Assembly: GCA_004352715.1 (NCBI GenBank)
Contig: SCFE01000011.1
Coordinates: 985,800 to 1,049,799 of the forward strand
DNA from: Hofstenia miamia
Lineage: Eukaryota; Xenacoelomorpha; Acoela
Reading direction: 5' to 3'
DNA: 64,000 bases
The notes below the pieces were generated by a model. It was not told where the DNA came from, did no database searches, and saw only the letters and a list, made by a program, of their open reading frames with translations. Position numbers and translations under genes: made by a program. Positions 34,515 to 45,339 of the stretch are shown here, piece after piece. Positions within the stretch are counted from its first letter, which is position 1; each line of letters begins with the position of its first letter.

Positions 34515-35416
34515 GGTCACTGGCGGAATTTATTGCATCATTGACTATTAAATTATTTATTTTAATGAAAATTTTAAATCATTTTTCTTATAAATTCGAT
34601 TTGCATCAATTACCATCCTGTTTGCCATTTGATACATAGTCTGACAAAGCGGTACTGCATATTCAATTCTCGATTCGAATCATAACACAAGCTTAATTAA
34701 AATACAATGCACTCATATAAGCAATTCATACAAACGTGATTGTGTATATAACATCTTAAAATGCTCTAATTTTAAGAAAAACTTGGAAAATTTTCGCATT
34801 ATTATATCTGGTAGGACATCTCAACGTTCCACATGAAGATTTATCATGTTTCAAATTAGACGTAGGACGGTTGCATTATTGAAAAAATGTTCAAAAAATA
34901 GCGAAAAGTTTTTAATTAATATTTTTATTTAGTCTCATTACATTTGGATCAAATTCCAATGAATTCCCATTAGACTGGGATTTCCAAATGATATAAAGTT
35001 GCAATTTCATTCTTTTTTGAATAATTAACTTTTAAATACTTATGTACATGAATATAGTATATTATGTATATATCAATTAACTTAAGTAGCTTTTTATTCT
35101 GTTTATCCTTGTACATTCTCTGTGCTTACAGTCTGTAAATATTATTTACAATATATATACAAATAGTGTACATAATATATACAAACATATTTACAAAACT
35201 GCTATATACAGATATGTACAAATAAAATAAACAAAGCTAAAACAATAATTAAAATAAACAACAAAAAAACTAATCAGTTAAATGTAGGAAACAAAAATGA
35301 CATATTCTAATAATTTCGCCATATATTCAGTTTTTAAGACCTACATATTTATTTAACAATTGTGAATTTAGATGTAGAAAATGAATACACTAATAACAAA
35401 GACCAATGATTTTTAA
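34515..35416. other. AT-rich stretch, little to report
   Basis: A short minus frame near 34,590-34,690 (IEYAVPLCQTMYQMANRM) resembles a LINE C-terminal scrap. Otherwise nothing could be supported. Confidence 0.35.
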
Positions 35417-35954
35417 ACTTAAGAATCCAAAAATCTCCAATTTGACTTTATAAATCTACATATACCACTATATGCTCATTACAGATAAGTCAAAGGATAG
35501 CAATAAACATTAAGTTGCATTTTATTTCCCACAGTAGCATTCATCTATTCCCAGAAATTCCTATTGGCATTTGAATCAAATTTCTTCTTCGCAATCATGT
35601 TCACTTATATAATGTTATAAAGATATTGAAAATATTGATTAATTCATATTAAAAGAAATGTTTTTGACAGATTACTTTAATAAGTTCGTTCAAGGTTTCC
35701 TTCATTGGTAAAAATTCATGTTTCTGCTCTCGGATGTCATTTGCATTTATTACATGAATGTATGAGCCATGTTGCAATAGATTAAAAACCTCTGTAAAAA
35801 ATATGTGCAAAATATAATGCACCAATAGCAACAAAGCACAAAAAAATTTAAGAATCCAAGCATCTCCAATTTGATTTAATAAATCTACATATATCAGTGT
35901 ATGTTCATTATAGATAAGTCAAAGGTAGTAATAAACATTAGGTTGCATTTTATT
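35417..35954. repeat. A-B-A' duplication: direct repeats flanking the exon block
   Basis: Block A (35417-35526) and A' (35847-35954) are about 108-bp direct repeats sharing TTAAGAATCC, ATCTCCAATTTGA and AGATAAGTCAAAGG. Between them lies the exon-containing block B' (35528-35800), homologous to 33621-33900. Confidence 0.7.
35676..35791 (-). CDS. Candidate exon within a duplicated block
   Basis: A 116-bp minus segment lies between acceptor TTTTTTACAG and donor GTAATC, open with two leading bases and 38 codons. It reads VFNLLQHGSYIHVINANDIR, then EQKHEFLPMKETLNELIK. The core NANDIREQKHE.LP.KETL is preserved in the decayed copy at 33.8 kb while flanks diverged, which hints at past selection on the peptide. 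Product not recognised. Confidence 0.45.
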
Positions 35955-36074
35955 CAAATTTTATTACAATGGATTAAAATTAATCCTCCTTAAGGATTTT
36001 GAAGAAGCAATAGTTTTCTGAGAGGAGCACTTCTGTAAATGACATCGCTCCAGAAAAATTTAAATTAAATGTAT

Positions 36075-36421
36075 TCAAACAATCGATCCGAGCCGAGTCG
36101 AGCCGAGCCGAGCTTGAGCAGAGTATTTGATATTCAACGAGGAAAAAACGAGCCTATTTTAGGAAAAGCAAATTTATAGTTCTGCTTGTTAATTTGATTA
36201 TGGAGATTTCTATTTTTTGCAGTCAGTATGCCTTTCCTATAATCTTATTTAAGAAATGTTTATTAAATAATATGAAGAGCTATGTAAAAAGTTGTTTGAA
36301 CTCAATATTTTAAAAAAAACGAGCCTCATTCAAAGATTTTATGTTGCGAGTCGAGCCGAACTTACCCAAAATTTAAACGAGCCGAGCCGAGCTTAGAAAT
36401 GTCGGCTCGTTGACAAGTCTG
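36075..36421. mobile_element. hAT-like element with GAGCCGAGCC subterminal repeats
   Basis: GAGCCGAGTCGAGCCGAGCC (36090-36110) and CGAGCCGAGCCGAGC (36379-36393) flank a non-coding interior. The right end, CGGCTCGTTGACAAGTCTG, resembles hAT TIRs (CAGACTTGTCAACGAGCC inward). A matching left TIR was not found, so it is probably truncated. Confidence 0.45.
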
Positions 36422-36654
36422 CATGAAACACATCATTAAAATATTTTTGCCGAAATAATATCCACGCATTCATTTGGGAGAACATGTGTGAGACTGCAAA
36501 TTAAAATTTGTCTAGAACAAAGAAAATTTTCACTTAAGTGTCTCTGAAAGAAGGAGCACATATTGGAAACGGGAAGACATAAGTCATCAATGCTTTGGCA
36601 TAGACTTGATGCTTCGTAAATGTAGAATGTCTGCTAACATATATTTGTTTTCAG

Positions 36655-36808
36655 GTCGCAGTCGAAGTTATTCTTTAGCTCTTCAAGTGTTATTGTCTGT
36701 GTTACAAGTGACGTTTTGCAAAACTGGGAAAAATTTCCTAGTTTATTTAAAATTGAAACGTTAACAAGATCTTCTAATGGGGGACAACTCAAGTGTGATC
36801 AACTTAAG
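36655..36808 (+). CDS. Candidate exon ending inside a MITE end
   Basis: After acceptor TTTGTTTTCAG the plus strand is open with one leading base for 51 codons: SQSKLFFSSSSVIVCVTSDV, then LQNWEKFPSLFKIETLTRSS and NGGQLKCDQLK. The segment ends at AAG|GTGGGT, a good donor. The last two exon bases and the donor are the first bases of the MITE inserted at 36807. Without the MITE the sequence would read CTTAG|GTTACC. Product not recognised. It lies on the strand opposite to the exons at 35.7 and 37.7 kb. Confidence 0.48.
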
Positions 36809-37366
36809 GTGGGTTTACAGCTCATCAATGAATTATAATACCTCTAAATTGAGAAGAATGCATTGTTGTTGATACGCTGTTTACAGCCTCTCAATTGAAC
36901 TTGTTTATCACACTTTTATTTGTTATTGATACAGCGTTTACAGCTGACTAATCCCAATTGAATCTTATAATTCAAAACATTTGGGATTAGAGACATCCCA
37001 CAGAAACGTTTTTTCTTTAACTTTTTCAAGCAATTGGGTCGTGATCCTTTCCTGTTGCATGCCTAGTTTCGAATGAATATAATTGATTCAATGTTTACAC
37101 TAGCGTAATGACTAATTATGAAAGGAATGAAAGACGAAATATCAAAAGTGGTTTGATCACGTCTTTCATCTCAATTGTGGAAATATGATCGTCTTTCAAG
37201 TGTTTACAGCAGTATTAGCGCAATTGATAAACTCGATTACGCATTCTTTTGATTTCATTGGTTTTATTAATTGATCGTCTTTCACAGCTGTTTACAGCTG
37301 AATTTGTGCTAATTGAGTACTCGATTGCGAAATATTATATTTCATTGATAAGCTGTAAACACACCT
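36807..37366. mobile_element. 560-bp MITE with TTA duplication, AGGTGKGTTTACAGC ends
   Basis: TIRs AGGTGGGTTTACAGCTCATC and inverted AGGTGTGTTTACAGCTTATC are flanked by TTA (36804-36806, 37367-37369). This is the same end design as the MITE at 34025, but with unrelated interior. The motif GTTTACAGC recurs about six times internally, each followed by an ATTGA-type half site. PIF/Harbinger-like by TSD. Non-coding. Confidence 0.7.
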
Positions 37367-37657
37367 TTAGGTTACCAATGCTGGGTGAAGCCCCTCAAAA
37401 TTTTCAAAATATATATCTTTAATATATATATAATTTTTTTGCAAAATTTCTTATATTCCCCCATTTCTCCTCACCACTGATGTTAACGGTACTTTGGCTT
37501 ATATTTCAATAGTAAAGCATTGCAATTAGAAATAGAACCAGTTCTTAACAGGCTTCAACTAGAATTGTACAATTCTATCACAAAACCAATGCCAATAGAA
37601 TGCATATAAAGTTTCAATTTAATCAAACACGAAAACGTTGTCAACTACAAAACTTAC

Positions 37658-37766
37658 TTCAAAGAAAATTAACAATAAGATACCGCATTTTTTGAATTCT
37701 TCCCCTATTGCATGTGGCGTTAAGTTACCAAAGATGCATTTCTCCGGGTGGGAATAACATATAATT
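37658..37766 (-). CDS. Candidate exon, unknown gene
   Basis: A 109-bp minus segment lies between acceptor TTTTTTGCAAG and the consensus donor GTAAGT: one leading base, 36 codons, phase 0 at the end. It reads IICYSHPEKCIFGNLTPHAI, then GEEFKKCGILLLIFFE. Both splice sites are good and the composition is balanced. No family is recognised. Confidence 0.5.
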
Positions 37767-37859
37767 CTTGCAAAAAAACGAAAATTTTGCATTTGATTTT
37801 TAAATTTTTTTAACAATTTTGTTCTATTCAAACGACTGCTAAGTACGAATAAAAACAAT

Positions 37860-38740
37860 TCCTTATCACTTTTTTGTTTGACAACCTTTTAAGACTTCTG
37901 ATTTTTTCTAAGAGAGGCATCATATATGATGTAGTTTTGACCGTAGTCAGCTTGTACATGATTTAAACTAAGGTATAACAATTCAAACTAAGGTATAGCA
38001 TAATTTATAATTATCCATATCATACAAAATTCAAAACTTAAAAGCTTAAATAATTTGTGACACTGAGGTCTCGAAATCATTGCAACTAAACTCTGTCCCA
38101 GTTAATCAGTAAACCGGTTTTATTAGGAAAATGAGGTAGTATGATATAAACACAAGTATAATTTCAAGTTTTGATTTTCATTTTTTTTATTATATGCACA
38201 AGATCTTAAACTATCTAATTCGAGCCAAAACCATGGTATTTACGCTGTAATAACACCCCAATTATTGATATAAAACTTTACGCATTACTTGGGAAGAGTT
38301 TTGTTTGTTTTGGTTCATCTACACATTTTTCACATTTTTAAACGAATTGAAAGTGGTGTAACATAGAAAAAGGTGTGAGAAGTTCATTATTTATATTCTT
38401 TAGTATGAAATAGAATAACGTCACTCAACTGTGTATTGAATCCGCAATAAGTGCAGATGATTTTGGCTGCTTCGCACTGTCAGATACAGATTTGCAACGG
38501 GTTCAGGCAGATCAGAGTATCAATTTTCTACTTAACCTCTGAAATAAATGTAAACAAAGAAACTTGTCTTATATAAAAGAATAAAGTCAGATTGATTTAT
38601 TATGTAGACATTGAATAATACAACTGCCACGTGTGCTTAAATTAGTTTTATTGCTTACAGATGGTTTTTTATATTGATTCTCATTTGCTTCTGTAATTGG
38701 ATAAAATTAAGTTAGAATTCTTGAAATTACATCTGCGCAG
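37860..38740. other. AT-rich stretch, weak coding hints only
   Basis: A plus open stretch near 38,418-38,540 (SADDFGCFALSDTDLQRVQ) lacks convincing splice sites. Confidence 0.35.
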
Positions 38741-38741
38741 G

Positions 38742-39005
38742 CCCCTAGCCACATTGGGTTAGTAGGAGGAGGCGAGCCTCCTCCCCCCTGCAAAGTCAAG
38801 CACCGCCTCCTGAACAACAAAGCTAAAAGCAAAATCAGCATGTAAAAATATAATTTGTCAATTCAATTGTTGTAACTTTGCTTTCAATAAGGTCTATTTT
38901 ATCTATATTTTCCAAAAACTTTTTGTGGGGCTTCACCCTGATTTTGGTTATTTACTTGATCATTACTAGATGATCTCACTCGTCAGAAAATCCCTCCCAT
39001 GTTTG
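38742..39005. mobile_element. Degenerate GC-ended MITE
   Basis: GC-rich ends (CAGGCCCCTAGCCA near 38740; TCAGAAAATCCCTCCC near 38995) enclose an interior with a GGGGCTTCACCCTG hairpin. It is related in layout to the element at 53690-53960 and, more distantly, to the GGCGTACGCAGG family. Confidence 0.4.
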
Positions 39006-39282
39006 AAACATAAAATTGAAATGGTGTTCTCCTAGTAAAGCCTTAATTAAATTTACAGAAAGTCAAAATTCCCATCAACCCCTCGTGAATGGGGATTGAT
39101 CCCCTTAGGTAATGATCCTTCCTACAAGCCTGCGTCTACATTCAAATTTAATTTTTGCTATTTTACTTTAATAAACTTAATGCATGTTTGTAAATAAATG
39201 AAGCCTTCACATATGTTTCGATATTTAAATTATTTTTTCTGTGTGTATTTACTTTCCAAATTACTTTTTCTTTAATAAGAGA

Positions 39283-39362
39283 GAAATTGATAAAGTGTCG
39301 AAAAAATCACTATGGAAAGGAAGGTCTCGGAAAAGTCAGACATTGTTGAAGATATATCAGAG
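39283..39362 (+). CDS. Candidate exon or first exon, unknown
   Basis: Two plus frames are open: one from ATG at 39312 (MERKVSEKSDIVEDISE) and one entered from acceptor TTAATAAG (EIDKVSKKSLWKGRSRKSQT). The possible donor AG|GTCTGT is weak. Hydrophilic, product unknown. Confidence 0.25.
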
Positions 39363-39823
39363 GTCTGTGTAGCTCTAATTCTAAAATTTGTTTCAAGCAT
39401 ATTATTTTTCTAAATTTTGTTATGCATTTCAGTAAGTGATAATTTTATTTGTTCCTTATTTTATTATTAAAACTGAACGGGTCAAATTGGGTCAAATCCT
39501 ATCCGCATTAGAATGGGTCATTGAGTCCAATTTTAGGGCATGCTTGTGGGTTTCTCACAAATTTTCTAAATGTATTACAACTAATGTTGCAGGGTAATCA
39601 ACACGTTTTTTAAATATTTATTAATGTTCATTAATGCTCAATTTAAGCCTTGCAATCATTTCTAAATATCGTCCCAATTTTCATACACGTGAAGAGTACA
39701 TGTGGAAGAGGCAATGACATTCATTCACAACTATCTCACAATATGCATATCCACTTCCGTACACATTTTAGGAAATCCAAATTTGCACACTCATTATATC
39801 AATACAAATATTTTACCATAGCG

Positions 39824-40069
39824 CAGTGGCTTACGCAGAGGGGGGACATTGTGGAATGCCCCCCCCCTGACAGGTTTCTAAATTTGATTTTGACTGGATA
39901 AATCAAAAAAAATGTTCGTAAAAAATTAAAAAATTTAAAATCTAGGATCGTGAAATGCATTTTTTAGAGTCTATTTTCTCAATATTTTCAAAACTTTTCG
40001 CTGGGCTTCACCTCGCATTGGGTGATGATGGTGATGTCCCCCCGTCAAAAAATCCTGCGTACGCCCCTG
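39824..40069. mobile_element. hAT-like MITE, GGCGTACGCAGG family, copy 2
   Basis: TIRs CAGTGGCTTACGCAGAGG and inverted CAGGGGCGTACGCAGG, flanked by 8-bp repeats CCATAGCG (39816-39823) and CCATAGCA (40070-40077), 7 of 8 identical. Interior homologous to copy 1 at 18797-19038. The TSD length supports hAT. The open frames across it are not coding. Confidence 0.8.
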
Positions 40070-40077
40070 CCATAGCA

Positions 40078-40679
40078 TCGAATTTCTTTCCTAACCAACA
40101 CCCATGCGCATTTGGATGCCGAGAAACATGTTCTCACGGCAGCAATCCAAGTGAGAGTTACTGCCAAGAAAACAAACTGTTATCAAAAATGTTCATGATA
40201 ACAGAAGTGTCAACATCCATTGATGATTGCTTTCCAAAACTTTATTAAGTTTGAAGAAAATTGTTGAAAATGTGGACAAAACCATTTGTGTCCGAATTGA
40301 TAATATAGGCAATTGAGGCTTGAATTACAAAATTTTTTATAGATACTGCTTGTTCAAATACAAATTAGTTGTTCTATAAAATACAAAAAGTTTATATTTT
40401 TTTGTAATTATAACTAAAATATTCACTTTCTTGTTCAATTAAGTTTTTTAAGTTTTTTTCTAAGCTAGCTATCCCTTACCAGTAGTCGTCACTCATTTTT
40501 TGAGTTCGCTATGTATGGTTAAACAACAAAAGTTAACAAATGTTAAAAAATATATATAAAGGAGAAGAAGAATTAGTTTTAAATGTTTATATAGTCACAA
40601 ATAAAATATAGTAGGCGATCTAGGTTTTGATGTGAATGCCAAAATAGTTAAAATTTGATCATAATCTAAAATAATTCAC
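40078..40679. other. AT-rich stretch, nothing supported
   Basis: No supported feature. Confidence 0.4.
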
Positions 40680-40825
40680 CTGCAATGATTTGTGAAGAAC
40701 TTTTAATGTCAGAAATATCCCATATGGTGCATTCCTTTGTTTAACAATGCGGTTATTAAACACAGAAGCGCATTTGCTCTTTGTAAATGGATATCTGTGT
40801 GCCTCATATATTGTGACATTATCCC
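40680..40825 (-). CDS. Candidate exon, unknown gene
   Basis: A 146-bp minus segment lies between acceptor TTTTGTTCAAAG and donor CAG|GTGAAT, with two leading bases and 48 codons. It reads DNVTIYEAHRYPFTKSKCAS, then VFNNRIVKQRNAPYGIFLTL and KVLHKSLQ. A second frame is also open, but this one has the better composition. Product not recognised. It lies upstream, in minus orientation, of the exon at 37.7 kb. Confidence 0.5.
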
Positions 40826-41002
40826 CTTTGAACAAAATGAAGAAAAACCTATCATATTTCGAGAATGCAACCATACATTAATTTCTACATTAATAATTCG
40901 CACATTAACTAAAAAGGTTTTAAACATCTCCATGCTAAGTTTGTATAGTTCAAAACAGAATGGATTTTTTTATTGAATCAGTGATCTAAGATTATGGAGA
41001 TT

Positions 41003-41195
41003 TGTATATATATTATAGCATACACATTGTTTAAAAATTCCACTTCATTTATTTAAGTTACTATTAAATTTATTACTTGTATTTCAAGAACTATATTCGT
41101 TAACAGTTATTTTGGCGATGCATTTAACCATTGAAGGAGTTTTGAATCTTTGCAAGTTTTAATAACATTTAAAGTGAATTAAATCTGCTATTATG
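41003..41195. repeat. Direct repeat, copy 1 (empty-site-like)
   Basis: Nearly identical to 42372-42554, apart from a 10-bp indel near 41080. Copy 2 follows directly on the mariner end. Confidence 0.85.
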
Positions 41196-41742
41196 CATAA
41201 AAAATTTTTGTGAATTTGTGTGAAAGGTTAAAGTTAACAATGTAAAAACTTAGTATGAGCTTCTGCCCATTTAATGATACTTTCCTAAGTGAGATATACA
41301 TACTTGACTACTGATGTTTTACAAAAAGTTTACTGTCGTCATTCAATCAATGTCGTTAGGTTTGTGAATAATTTCGTATTATGAATGTTATTTTTATTAA
41401 ATATTAAAACGTTAAATTCTGTAACGAAATTCCTTTAGATCTAAATAAATAATAAATATTTTATCATTTCAAGTACCTGAATATCATAGTTCTTAGATTT
41501 TTTTAATATAGTCAAAATATCCTTAAGTAGCACTTTATACAAAAGCATAACCTCTAGAATTAAAAGGTATTATAAATTCCACACTTTCATAAAATAACCG
41601 AAACTATTGATTTAGGAAAGTATTTCTTATACGATACATTTCTATATAAAATAGCTTTCGTATTCAACTGAAAATATAAGTAACTGTCTATGACTTAAAC
41701 TTAATGTAATTTTCGAATACATATATATATACATATATATAT
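41196..41742. other. AT-rich stretch before gap
   Basis: No supported feature; ends in a TA run at the gap 41743-41842 (exactly 100 N). Confidence 0.45.
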
Positions 41743-41842
41743 NNNNNNNNNNNNNNNNNNNNNNNNNNNNNNNNNNNNNNNNNNNNNNNNNNNNNNNNNN
41801 NNNNNNNNNNNNNNNNNNNNNNNNNNNNNNNNNNNNNNNNNN

Positions 41843-42369
41843 TCCATAAACTCTTTAGACAATTTTAAAAGTTCATTAATATTACAACTGAAGTTAGAAA
41901 TCTCCGAAATATTTAAACAATATCAAGTAAACAGCCATATATCCTTTTTCAGCAAAATGGAACACCGCCTCATTGGGGATTAAAATTTAGTAAATTTTTG
42001 GTTAAAAAATTTCTTGCCCGCTGGTTTGGAGGAGGTGGTCTCCTCGTTCCTCGGATACAACACCATTGGAATTTCTTGTGGGGTTACGTGAAGGATGTTG
42101 CTTACAGCACCAAAGTAAAGGACATCACTGATCTTAAGGAAAGAATAATTGCTGCTGTGAATAAAATTAATGAAGAAATGTTAAAAAGGACGTGGATATC
42201 GTTTAGATGTCCTCCGTGCTACAAATGTGGCTCACATAGAAATACATTAATGTTTGCAATAAAAACTTGCATATTTACTTGATATTATTTAAACATTTCA
42301 GAGATCTCCAACTTCAGTTGTAATATTAATGAATTCCTAAAATTGTCTAAAGACTTTATGGACACCCTG
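41843..42369 (+). pseudogene. Dead mariner-type transposon, 3' part
   Basis: Long TIRs, TCCATAAASTCTTTAGACAA and about 70 bp beyond, are visible at 41843 (outer end lost in the gap) and inverted at the right, which ends GGACACCCTG before TA. The plus frame carries the C-terminal catalytic region: LQQNGTPPHWGLKFSKFL, HHWNFLWGYVKDVAYSTKVK and DITDLKERIIAAVNKINEEM. In this mariner group the pattern is 'QQDGAPPH' and 'SPDlTP.DFFLWG.vKd.vY'. Here the second Asp reads Asn and the third is lost, so catalysis is impossible. A large internal deletion removed the N-terminal and first-Asp regions. Confidence 0.85.
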
Positions 42370-42371
42370 TA

Positions 42372-42554
42372 TGTATATATATTATAGCATACACATTGTT
42401 TAAAAATTCCACTTCATTTATTTAAGTTACTATTAAATTTATTACAGCACTATATTCGTTAACAGTTATTTTGGCGATGCATTTAACAATTGAAGGAGTT
42501 TTGAATCTTTGCAAGTTTTAATAACATTTAAAGTGAATTAAATCTGCTATTATG
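42372..42554. repeat. Direct repeat, copy 2
   Basis: Matches 41003-41195. Either a true duplication or the second haplotype placed in tandem by the assembler. Confidence 0.85.
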
Positions 42555-42866
42555 GAATCACCTCCCACATTAATTCAATTATAATTCAGTTCAATTTATT
42601 ACCCTAGTAAAACTTTTACTAACAATTACTATTGTAGTGGAAAAATTTATATTTTCTATGTTACTTAGAATTCTACCAAAATCGATTGAATGTCATATTA
42701 AATATTCATAGGAAATGAAATTCTTTAATTTTTTCATGCAGACTGCTTGAGACAGAAATTGTAATAAATCAATAAATATATGTACATTATCAAACAATAT
42801 TTTTATTCTCAGGATTTGCAGATTGGTGAATTAAAAATAGCTAAATTTTAGCAAATATATATCAAA

Positions 42867-43199
42867 TCATTTACAGTTTTGTTTTACATATAATGTAGTA
42901 TTTCTTTTCTCCCATGCTGGCTTTCTGTCTCTCTTATCTTCTTGTCGTCTTTTCTTCTTCATGTCCATGCCTACATTCTTTAGCACTTCCCATGCGCCTG
43001 CATACACTAAGCTATTTACTTCTGTAACACTCCTAGCATCTATCCTTTCCAACACTTTATTGACCCTTGCTGTCTCTACTGCTAGCTTGCTTTTCTTAAC
43101 TCCTCTTGGAACTGGCAACCTAGTTCTTTCACCTATTTCTTTCTTCATCTTTTCCTTGATTGCTGCTTCAGTTTCTGTGCCCACTGGTTCTGCTGCTTC
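42867..43199 (-). pseudogene. LINE polyprotein fragment, basic region
   Basis: The minus frame, entered from the gap, reads TEAAIKEKMKKEIGERTRLP, then KKSKLAVETARVNKVLERID, VTEVNSLVYAGAWEVLKNVG and RKPAWEKR. The arrangement 'vN.vl..i....iTe.N.LiyA.A......G......R..PpWekR' is the linker region ahead of the RT in one animal non-LTR retrotransposon group (recognised from pattern memory). The frame then ends in KQNCK-stop. The RT would lie further on the minus strand and is not present. Confidence 0.45.
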
Positions 43200-44199
43200 N
43201 NNNNNNNNNNNNNNNNNNNNNNNNNNNNNNNNNNNNNNNNNNNNNNNNNNNNNNNNNNNNNNNNNNNNNNNNNNNNNNNNNNNNNNNNNNNNNNNNNNNN
43301 NNNNNNNNNNNNNNNNNNNNNNNNNNNNNNNNNNNNNNNNNNNNNNNNNNNNNNNNNNNNNNNNNNNNNNNNNNNNNNNNNNNNNNNNNNNNNNNNNNNN
43401 NNNNNNNNNNNNNNNNNNNNNNNNNNNNNNNNNNNNNNNNNNNNNNNNNNNNNNNNNNNNNNNNNNNNNNNNNNNNNNNNNNNNNNNNNNNNNNNNNNNN
43501 NNNNNNNNNNNNNNNNNNNNNNNNNNNNNNNNNNNNNNNNNNNNNNNNNNNNNNNNNNNNNNNNNNNNNNNNNNNNNNNNNNNNNNNNNNNNNNNNNNNN
43601 NNNNNNNNNNNNNNNNNNNNNNNNNNNNNNNNNNNNNNNNNNNNNNNNNNNNNNNNNNNNNNNNNNNNNNNNNNNNNNNNNNNNNNNNNNNNNNNNNNNN
43701 NNNNNNNNNNNNNNNNNNNNNNNNNNNNNNNNNNNNNNNNNNNNNNNNNNNNNNNNNNNNNNNNNNNNNNNNNNNNNNNNNNNNNNNNNNNNNNNNNNNN
43801 NNNNNNNNNNNNNNNNNNNNNNNNNNNNNNNNNNNNNNNNNNNNNNNNNNNNNNNNNNNNNNNNNNNNNNNNNNNNNNNNNNNNNNNNNNNNNNNNNNNN
43901 NNNNNNNNNNNNNNNNNNNNNNNNNNNNNNNNNNNNNNNNNNNNNNNNNNNNNNNNNNNNNNNNNNNNNNNNNNNNNNNNNNNNNNNNNNNNNNNNNNNN
44001 NNNNNNNNNNNNNNNNNNNNNNNNNNNNNNNNNNNNNNNNNNNNNNNNNNNNNNNNNNNNNNNNNNNNNNNNNNNNNNNNNNNNNNNNNNNNNNNNNNNN
44101 NNNNNNNNNNNNNNNNNNNNNNNNNNNNNNNNNNNNNNNNNNNNNNNNNNNNNNNNNNNNNNNNNNNNNNNNNNNNNNNNNNNNNNNNNNNNNNNNNNN
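43200..44199. other. Assembly gap of exactly 1000 N
   Basis: Placeholder gap; open frames across it are artefacts. Confidence 0.98.
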
Positions 44200-44499
44200 A
44201 AGGATGTATGTTGTTTTTTGTGCTACATACACATTATTCAATGAATTTGACGCACTATTTTTTGTAATTTATGAAATCATTAGTTTTAAATCAAATGCTT
44301 GCTAATACCTGCTGATCTCACTATATGAGCATATATATGCGCTTGGAACTTGAGTGTTGCTCCGCTATGTCGTTCGCTTGGTAGATGTACATGGAATGGG
44401 CATGACTCGACTTATTGATTGGGTTCAGGTGGGGAAACGGGTTGACCTGATCCGCGTGCCGTTTTCTTACTACAATCTTATGTTATTGCTTTTGATAAA

Positions 44500-44805
44500 T
44501 TTTGTTTTTTTAGTTTAATTTTTGAATTGGTCTTAGGAATATCGATATTTTTTTAATGTGTAATTCCTTCTACGGGCCAAAATGAGCAAGTCAGGTACAG
44601 TCTGGTTAAATTTTGGAAGACAGGTCGGATCAGGTTGGGTAGAGACTATATATCATTTTTGTTGGGTTGAGTTGGGTAAGGTCCAGAAAACTTGATCCGT
44701 TTCCAGGGCTTGGTTGGGTTAGGTCACATTTTCACTGCATTGAATGGAGTTGGACCAAAGTCAATTTTGTTGTGTTTGGGCTATATTTTTAAGAAAGCTT
44801 AATGG
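44500..44805. repeat. GGGTTGGGT-rich dispersed repeat, copy 1
   Basis: Shares TAATTCCTTCTACGGGCC with 29.9 kb. From ATCAGGTTGGGTAGAGAC (44628) onward it is almost identical to 46405-46579. Confidence 0.65.
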
Positions 44806-45339
44806 AGGGGGAGAAGTTTGGTTGAACTTTCCAAACTGTAAGTCAAACTCTTGACTTGATATTTTTGATATATTAACCCCAAAGAAGCTAAATTTTTCAT
44901 GAAATCAAATGTTCAAAACTTATTTTATCAGCAGTTACTACTAAAAGGTTAACTAAGAATTTCGCAATCTGTAGTGGATCTGAACAGGTTCATTTAAGTA
45001 GGGTTTGATCTGCTTTTGGTACAAGCTATTTGGGTTGTGAAAAAAATAAGACCCATTTACAGTATAGTTCCTAATCATTAAATTTTAAGCCTCAGATATT
45101 TCTTAGGACCCCTGGAGATTCCATTTTTGGTCCTTTGTAGATTTTCAAGTTTACATGTAACCAACACGCTTAATTAAATTATATTAATCAGTTATCGTTA
45201 TTGAACGAGAAATTATCGATAAACTGATTTCAAACAAAGAATTTAAAAATAAAATAACAATTTCATGCAGGCCTATTAGTTTTGCCCTCAGTGAGATTAG
45301 TGCAGCCCACGCATTTTTTGAAATTATTCGAAGTTATGT

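Noticed and set aside
38418-38545. Coding-looking plus stretch containing SADDFGCFALSDTDL
   Set aside because: No credible acceptor or donor and no homology that I recognise.
39650-40248. Two plus frames of 83 and 97 codons
   Set aside because: They overlap a hAT MITE and its flanks; no conserved motif or splice signal.
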